64,000 bases of DNA from assembly GCA_016839165.1 (NCBI GenBank), contig CP069300.1:6768001-6832000 (forward strand). Reading direction: 5' to 3'. The notes below the pieces were generated by a model. The model had not been told where the DNA came from. It ran no database searches and worked only from the letters and a program-made list of their open reading frames with translations. Positions 55,842 to 64,000 of the stretch are shown in pieces. The DNA is from Bradyrhizobium sp. PSBB068 (GTDB lineage Bacteria; Pseudomonadota; Alphaproteobacteria; Rhizobiales; Xanthobacteraceae). Numbering within the stretch: position 1 is the stretch's first letter; each line of letters starts with the position of its first letter. The position numbers and the translations under genes were made by a program.

Positions 55842-57557
55842 TTACTGCAGGGCGAACACGAAGAGCGAGCCGCCTTCCGGCGCCGCGGCGACCATCTGCT
55901 TGCCGATGTCACCGAGGAAGGCCGGCAGCGCCGCGGTGCGTCCGACCACGATCGCGACATACTGCTTGCCGTCGACCGAATAGGTCACCGGACCGGCACC
56001 AATGCCGCTGCCGAGGTTCTTGCTCCACAGCACCTTGCCGTTCTTGGCATCGATGGCACGGAAGTCGCCGTGCAGATTGCCGGAGAACACCAGATTGCCG
56101 CCCGTCGTCAGCGTGCCGCCGTTGAAGGGCAGGTCCTCCTTGATGCTCCACACCTTCTTGTTGGCGATCGGATCCCAGGCCACGAGCTCGCCGAGGAAGC
56201 CGCCGGGACCCGCCTTGGTCGGGAATTCGGCGCCGAGATAGAACACGCCGCGCTTGTAGTTCACGTCGGAGACCGACCAGTCCATGCAGACATTGTTGGT
56301 CGGGATGTAGACGAGACCGGTCTGCGGGTTGAACGACATCGGCTGCCAGTTCTTGCCGCCGATCAGGTTCGGGCAGATGTCCTTGGCGGGATGGCCGGGG
56401 CCCGGACGCTTGTCCGGATCCTCTTCCGCCCGCATCGTGTTGATGTCCCACTTCTTGGCCCAATTGGCGAAGACGTACTTCTCGGCCGAGATCACCTTGC
56501 CGGTCTCGCGGTTGGCCACGAAGAAGAAGCCGTTGCGATCCGCCTTCATCAGGACCGGCGTCTCGGCGCCCTTGATCTTCAGGTCGGCGAGCAGCAGCTC
56601 GTTGACGCCGTCATAGTCCCAGGCGTCGGCCGGGGTGCCCTGGATGTGCCACTTGATCTTGCCGGTGTTGGGATCGATCGCCAGCGTCGAGGCGGTGTAG
56701 AGGTTGGTCAGCTTGCCGAAATTGCCGTCGCCGGTGGAGCGCACCCCGGTATTCCACGGCCCCGGATTGCTGGTACCCCAGTAGACGGTGTCGGACTTGG
56801 CGTCGTAGGAGCCGACCAGCCAGGCGGCGCCGCCGCCATGCAGCCCGGTATCGCCCTTCCAGGTGTCGCTGCCGGGCTCGCCCGGCGCCGGCACCGTGAA
56901 GGTCTGCCAGAGCAGCTTGCCGTCCTTGAGGTTGAAAGCCTGCAACGCGCCGCGCACACCATATTCGCCACCGCCGAAGCCGGTGATGACCTTGTCGCGG
57001 ACGATGAGCGGCGGCGAGGTGATGACCGAGCCTTGCTTGTAGTCGACGACCGTCGAGGTCCAGAGCTCCTTGCCGGTTTCGGCGTCGAGCGCGGTCAGCT
57101 TGCCGTCGAGCCGGCCGACGAAGATCTTGCCGTCGGCATAGGACACGCCGCGATTATTGACGTCGCAGCAGGCGTATTGAAGCACGTCATCCGGAATGTC
57201 GGGCTGCCAGGTCCATTTGCGGGCGCCGGTCGCGGCGTCGATCGCGTAGACGTATTTCGGACCCCACGAGGTCGAGACATACAGGTTCTTGCCGATCACG
57301 ACCGGCGACGATTCGTTGGAGCGCAGCGAGGCCAGCGACAGCGAGTAGACCAGTTGCAGCTTGCCGGCGTTCTCGGAATTGATCTGCTTCAGCGGGCTGA
57401 AGCGCGTATTGCCGTAATCGTGGCCGGCGATCGCCCATCCGTTCGGATCGGACACCGCCTTTGCAACGGAATCATTCGCATTCGACGCAGTAATTCCTGC
57501 CATCACCATGGCGACCAGCGACACGCCGGCAAAGAAAATCCCGCTCCTCAGCTTCAT
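55842..57557 (-). CDS. PQQ-dependent methanol/ethanol dehydrogenase, lanthanide type
   Basis: A 571-residue periplasmic quinoprotein from the ATG at 57557 (GGAGGAAG upstream), with a signal peptide. Eight-bladed propeller features: AIAGHDYGNTRFSPLKQI, the adjacent Cys130-Cys131 pair (YACCDVNNRG), and AWDYDGVNE, where Asp314 is catalytic and Asp316 is the extra Asp that marks lanthanide-dependent enzymes. XoxF or ExaF type; the fused XoxJ/XoxG-like partner favours methanol or related alcohols. First gene of an operon with the binding-protein/cytochrome fusion and two response regulators. Confidence 0.92.
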   Translation of the reverse strand: MKLRSGIFFAGVSLVAMVMAGITASNANDSVAKAVSDPNGWAIAGHDYGNTRFSPLKQINSENAGKLQLVYSLSLASLRSNESSPVVIGKNLYVSTSWGPKYVYAIDAATGARKWTWQPDIPDDVLQYACCDVNNRGVSYADGKIFVGRLDGKLTALDAETGKELWTSTVVDYKQGSVITSPPLIVRDKVITGFGGGEYGVRGALQAFNLKDGKLLWQTFTVPAPGEPGSDTWKGDTGLHGGGAAWLVGSYDAKSDTVYWGTSNPGPWNTGVRSTGDGNFGKLTNLYTASTLAIDPNTGKIKWHIQGTPADAWDYDGVNELLLADLKIKGAETPVLMKADRNGFFFVANRETGKVISAEKYVFANWAKKWDINTMRAEEDPDKRPGPGHPAKDICPNLIGGKNWQPMSFNPQTGLVYIPTNNVCMDWSVSDVNYKRGVFYLGAEFPTKAGPGGFLGELVAWDPIANKKVWSIKEDLPFNGGTLTTGGNLVFSGNLHGDFRAIDAKNGKVLWSKNLGSGIGAGPVTYSVDGKQYVAIVVGRTAALPAFLGDIGKQMVAAAPEGGSLFVFALQ

Positions 57558-57960
57558 TGGCTTCCTCCAATATGGTTTCGTTGCCGCGATGGATGCATCG
57601 CGCGCGCGTCTCACTACCCAATTCGTGAACCAGCGATCTTCGGTCGCTATGTCGCGATGAAAATGCCAGCTACGCTTTTTTGTCGTTATAGGCGGAAGGT
57701 AGTAGCAATCGCCGCGGCGGTTTTTGATATGCCGCAAACCAGACCAGCAGGCGGAGAACCCGTTGCGCTGCCGCGCAATTTCGTCGCGCCGGAGCACGCC
57801 GAAAGCAGCTTGCAAATTGCCCATTGAACGGCTGCCTGCTAGGATCGCAGCCACAGCCCGGAGCCTTCATGACAGGGCCGCAACTACGACTTTGATCGCG
57901 GTTACGACCCACATGAAGCGTGGTCTACTGGGCCCATAACGAAGCTATTGGGAGAAACGC
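57558..57960. other. Divergent promoter region between the PQQ dehydrogenase and CO-dehydrogenase-like operons
   Basis: Two operons start outwards from here. No strong dyad was found. An AT-rich patch is near 57660-57735. No gene is supported. Confidence 0.4.
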
Positions 57961-58446
<486 letters not shown>

Positions 58447-58536
58447 CGCGCTACGCACCGCACACGATCAAGCTCATCACCGCCGGTCTCGATGGAAACG
58501 GCGGCAATTCGAATCTCCGGTCGGGAGGACCAGACC

Positions 58537-60876
<2,340 letters not shown>

Positions 60877-60887
60877 GGGAGGATACG

Positions 60888-61688
60888 ATGTACGAGACCA
60901 ACTATCACCGCGCATCCTCGATCGACGATGCCGTGGCGCAGTTCGCCAAGGGCACGGACTCCAGGTTCCTTTCCGGCGGCCAGACCCTGCTCCCTGTGAT
61001 GAAGCAGCGCCTCGCTGCTCCGTCCGACGTGATCGACGTCGCCAAGATCAAGGACATGATCGGCATCGACGTGTCCGGCGATACCGTCACCATCAGGGCC
61101 GCGACCACGCATTACGACGTCGCGCAAAGCGACGCCGTGCAGAAGGCGATCCCGGCGCTCGCCCATCTGGCGTCGATGATCGGCGATCCTGCCGTGCGTC
61201 ATCGCGGCACGATCGGCGGCTCGCTCGCCAACAACGACCCGGCGGCGGACTATCCGGCGGCGGTGCTGGCGCTCGGCGCCGTGGTCAAGACCAACAAACG
61301 GTCGATCCCGGCGGAGGACTTCTTCAAGGGCCTGTTCACGACGGCGCTCGAGGATGGCGAGATCATCACCGCCGTGTCGTTCCCGGTCCCCGCCAAGGCC
61401 GGCTATGCCAAGATGCGGCACCCGGCCTCGCGTTTCGCGCTGACCGGCGTGTTCGTCGTCAAGACCAAGGCGGGTGACGTCCGCGTCGCCGCGACCGGCG
61501 CCTCGCAAAGCGGCGTCATGCGGGTGGCGCCGATCGAGCAGGCGCTGAAGGCGAACTGGGCGGCCTCGGCGCTCGACAGCGTGACGATCCCGGCGAGCGG
61601 CCTGCTCGCCGACATCCACGGCTCGGCGGATTACCGCGCCAACCTGGTCAAGGTGATGGGACAGCGGGCGGTGACCGCGGCCGGCTAG
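60888..61688 (+). CDS. Molybdenum hydroxylase FAD-binding medium subunit (CoxM-like)
   Basis: A 266-residue protein with GGGAGGA ahead of the ATG. FAD-binding motifs SGGQTLLPVMKQR and RGTIGGSLANNDPAAD are intact. It passes electrons from the large subunit through the iron-sulfur subunit. Last gene of the S-L-M operon, followed by a terminator-like hairpin. Maturation genes (such as coxD/E) are not adjacent; a MoxR-CoxE pair lies at 10.7-13 kb. Confidence 0.92.
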   Translation: MYETNYHRASSIDDAVAQFAKGTDSRFLSGGQTLLPVMKQRLAAPSDVIDVAKIKDMIGIDVSGDTVTIRAATTHYDVAQSDAVQKAIPALAHLASMIGDPAVRHRGTIGGSLANNDPAADYPAAVLALGAVVKTNKRSIPAEDFFKGLFTTALEDGEIITAVSFPVPAKAGYAKMRHPASRFALTGVFVVKTKAGDVRVAATGASQSGVMRVAPIEQALKANWAASALDSVTIPASGLLADIHGSADYRANLVKVMGQRAVTAAG

Positions 61689-61714
61689 CCGCTATCCCTC
61701 CTGAACCCATGCAG

Positions 61715-61748
61715 ACGGCGCGCAGCGATGCGCGCCGTTCGCGTTTTG
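61715..61748 (+). terminator. Terminator-like hairpin after the CoxM-like gene
   Basis: Perfect 10-bp stem ACGGCGCGCA / TGCGCGCCGT with GCGA loop (61715-61738), then TCGCGTTTT. It should end the S-L-M transcript. Confidence 0.75.
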
Positions 61749-61798
61749 CTGGCATTCCAGCCGAAAGAGCTTGCCACGTCCCCCATTAGGCGAGAGAA

Positions 61799-61814
61799 TT
61801 TAGCTAATCAGCTA
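61799..61814. promoter_or_regulatory. AT-rich dyad upstream of the CoA-transferase gene
   Basis: TTAGCTAATCAGCTAA reads nearly the same on both strands (one mismatched pair), followed by TTAAA, in an otherwise GC-rich 305-base gap (61689-61993) with no gene. It could be an operator about 180 bases before the CoA transferase; the bound factor is unknown. Confidence 0.45.
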
Positions 61815-61993
61815 ATTAAAAATACCGTCAGACGGGCGGCCCCGGGGAGAGGACTTAATGAGGTTCGGCAGCACCACTTGCCACGGCCCCCAATCGCCGG
61901 ACCGGACTTCTGACATCGAGCCGGCGTGACGCCCGGCGCGCCGATCCACAGACTCTTCGACCAGCTCCCTCACAGCAACAACGGAACAACAAC

Positions 61994-63106
61994 GTGCTCG
62001 ACAAGCCCGCCTCCCAAACCGCCGCTCGCACCTCGGGCCCGCTCACAGGCTTCCGCATCGTCGAATTCGCCGGCATCGGTCCCGGCCCGTTTGCCTGCAT
62101 GCTGCTCGCCGACATGGGCGCCGAGGTCATCACGCTGGACCGGGTCGGCGCGGGCAAGAATTTGAAGGCGGTGGCGACCCGCGGCCGCAAGGTTATCGAG
62201 CTCGATCTCAAGAACAAGGCGGCGATATCAGAAGTGCTCGACCTGCTCAGCCATGCCGACGCGCTGATCGAAGGCTTCCGTCCCGGCGTGATGGAGCGCC
62301 TCGGCCTCGGCCCCGATGTCGTGCTCGGGCGCAATCCGAAGCTGGTCTACGGCCGCATGACCGGCTGGGGCCAGGAAGGCCCGCTGGCGAACGCCGCCGG
62401 CCACGACATCAACTACATCTCGATCACCGGCGCGCTCGCTGCGATCGGCACCAAGGAGAAGCCGGTGCCGCCGCTCAATCTGGTCGGCGATTTCGGCGGC
62501 GGCGCGCTCTACCTCGTGGTCGGCGTGCTCGCCGCGCTGCTGGAAGCGCAGAAGTCCGGCAAGGGCCAGGTTGTGGATACCGCGATGTGCGACGGCGCGG
62601 CCTCGCTGATGTCGATGTTCTACGACATGGCGGCGCAGGGCCGCTGGAGCGGCGGCCGCGACCAGAATTTCCTCGACGGCGGCGCGCATTTCTACGGCGT
62701 CTACGAGTGCTCCTGCGGCAACTTCATCTCGATCGGCTCGATCGAGCCGCAGTTCTACGCGCTGCTGCGCAAGCATGCCGACCTGACCGACGCCGACTTC
62801 GACGCCCAGATGGACCGCAAGGCCTGGCCGGCGCTGAAGGCGAAGCTGGAAAAGGTTTTCAAGAGCAAGTCGCGCGCCGACTGGTGCAAGATCATGGAAG
62901 GCACCGACATCTGCTTCGCGCCGATCCTCACCATGGAGGAAGCGCCCAAGCATCCGCACATGGCGGCCCGCCAGGTGTTTGTCGAACGCCACGGCGTCAC
63001 CCAGCCCGCCCCTGCACCGCGTTTCTCGCGCACGCCGTCCGCCATCCGTGAGCCGGAGTTGGCGAGCATTGGGGATGTGACGAGCGCGTGGAAGGCAGGG
63101 AAGTAA
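61994..63106 (+). CDS. CaiB/BaiF-family CoA transferase (alpha-methylacyl-CoA racemase-like)
   Basis: A 370-residue protein with a GTG start; ribosome-binding site weak. [27 protein letters not shown] is the AMACR-like N-terminus, [15 protein letters not shown] and [13 protein letters not shown] the CoA-binding/catalytic regions, then [16 protein letters not shown]. It should racemise or transfer CoA on branched acyl-CoAs. Monocistronic, followed by a palindromic repeat. Confidence 0.9.
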   Translation: MLDKPASQTAARTSGPLTGFRIVEFAGIGPGPFACMLLADMGAEVITLDRVGAGKNLKAVATRGRKVIELDLKNKAAISEVLDLLSHADALIEGFRPGVMERLGLGPDVVLGRNPKLVYGRMTGWGQEGPLANAAGHDINYISITGALAAIGTKEKPVPPLNLVGDFGGGALYLVVGVLAALLEAQKSGKGQVVDTAMCDGAASLMSMFYDMAAQGRWSGGRDQNFLDGGAHFYGVYECSCGNFISIGSIEPQFYALLRKHADLTDADFDAQMDRKAWPALKAKLEKVFKSKSRADWCKIMEGTDICFAPILTMEEAPKHPHMAARQVFVERHGVTQPAPAPRFSRTPSAIREPELASIGDVTSAWKAGK

Positions 63107-63113
63107 TTTCGCT

Positions 63114-63241
63114 GTCGTCCCGGCGAAGGCCGGGACCCATAACCCCGGAAGGCCGTTGTTGCGCACGACCGTTCCGCGGGATTGATATCCGACACACGCG
63201 ATAGATTCCGCGGTATGGGTCCCGGCTTTCGCCGGGACGAC
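63114..63241. repeat. Palindromic intergenic repeat with GTCGTCCCGGCGAAGGCCGG ends (copy 2)
   Basis: GTCGTCCCGGCGAAGGCCGG at the left faces GTCCCGGCTTTCGCCGGGAC at the right, enclosing about 80 bases. It is the better copy of the element at 47529-47646, here between convergent genes. Confidence 0.8.
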
Positions 63242-63279
63242 ACCTTTTGTTGTGCGCTACATAGCACGCTATGCTGTGC

Positions 63280-64000
<721 letters not shown>

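Noticed and set aside
53996..57827. Long plus-strand frames opposite the response regulator, cytochrome fusion and PQQ dehydrogenase
   Set aside because: Composition is shadow-like and the minus-strand genes have clear catalytic and haem motifs.

Overview
The window is GC-rich, densely coded alphaproteobacterial DNA, most likely a Bradyrhizobium or close relative. Pointers are an ACC deaminase beside a divergent Lrp-type regulator, a form II CO-dehydrogenase-like S-L-M operon, minCDE behind a CtrA-type box, a lanthanide-type PQQ alcohol dehydrogenase, and several families of palindromic intergenic repeats of the kind common in Bradyrhizobium. No rRNA, transposase or CRISPR array was seen. One tRNA-Ser(GGA) is present.

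Layout. 1-2.7 kb: 3' end of a proteobacterial sortase and an NDP-forming acyl-CoA synthetase. 2.8-9.3 kb: a trypsin-like protease, then a compact set not matching a textbook system: a LuxR-type regulator, a protease with a subtilisin domain and a C-terminal domain of the cyanobactin protease PatG, three short ORFs (the first two separated by a perfect hairpin), and an isoprenylcysteine-methyltransferase-like membrane enzyme. This is the best candidate for an undescribed system: a PatG-type peptide (RiPP) locus outside cyanobacteria. 9.4-17.3 kb: HAD hydrolase, MoxR/CoxE-type ATPase-VWA pair, DUF2235 hydrolase, RecQ. 17.4-24.6 kb: patchier region with a SWIM-finger protein, a Baeyer-Villiger monooxygenase, a metallophosphoesterase, a HARE-HTH-like protein and a terminator-ended candidate small RNA.

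24.6-33.7 kb: acdS/acdR, a LysM protein, a sirtuin, minCDE with a fourth overlapping gene, a TetR regulator with a clear operator, and a Bug-type binding protein. 34-38 kb: a class III cyclase/TPR protein followed by a tightly coupled trio (PAP2/vanadium-peroxidase-like protein with a Gly-Asp repeat, papain-like protease, unknown protein), a second unusual unit. 38-47.4 kb: a secreted phosphodiesterase, a fused membrane spermidine-synthase-like protein, tRNA-Ser, and an MFS-otsB-otsA trehalose unit.

47.6-61.7 kb: a chemoreceptor; a FIST protein translationally coupled to a hybrid histidine kinase (NosP/NahK-like arrangement); facing it an operon of a PQQ alcohol dehydrogenase with the extra lanthanide-ligand Asp, a fused binding-protein/cytochrome c (XoxJ-XoxG-like) and two LuxR response regulators; then the divergent CO-dehydrogenase-like operon. 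The sensor pair and the two regulators plausibly control the alcohol oxidation genes. The window ends with a CaiB-type CoA transferase and the 3' part of 4-hydroxyphenylpyruvate dioxygenase.

All calls rest on reading the sequence and remembered family motifs. No database search was run, and start codons were chosen from ribosome-binding sites and family lengths.
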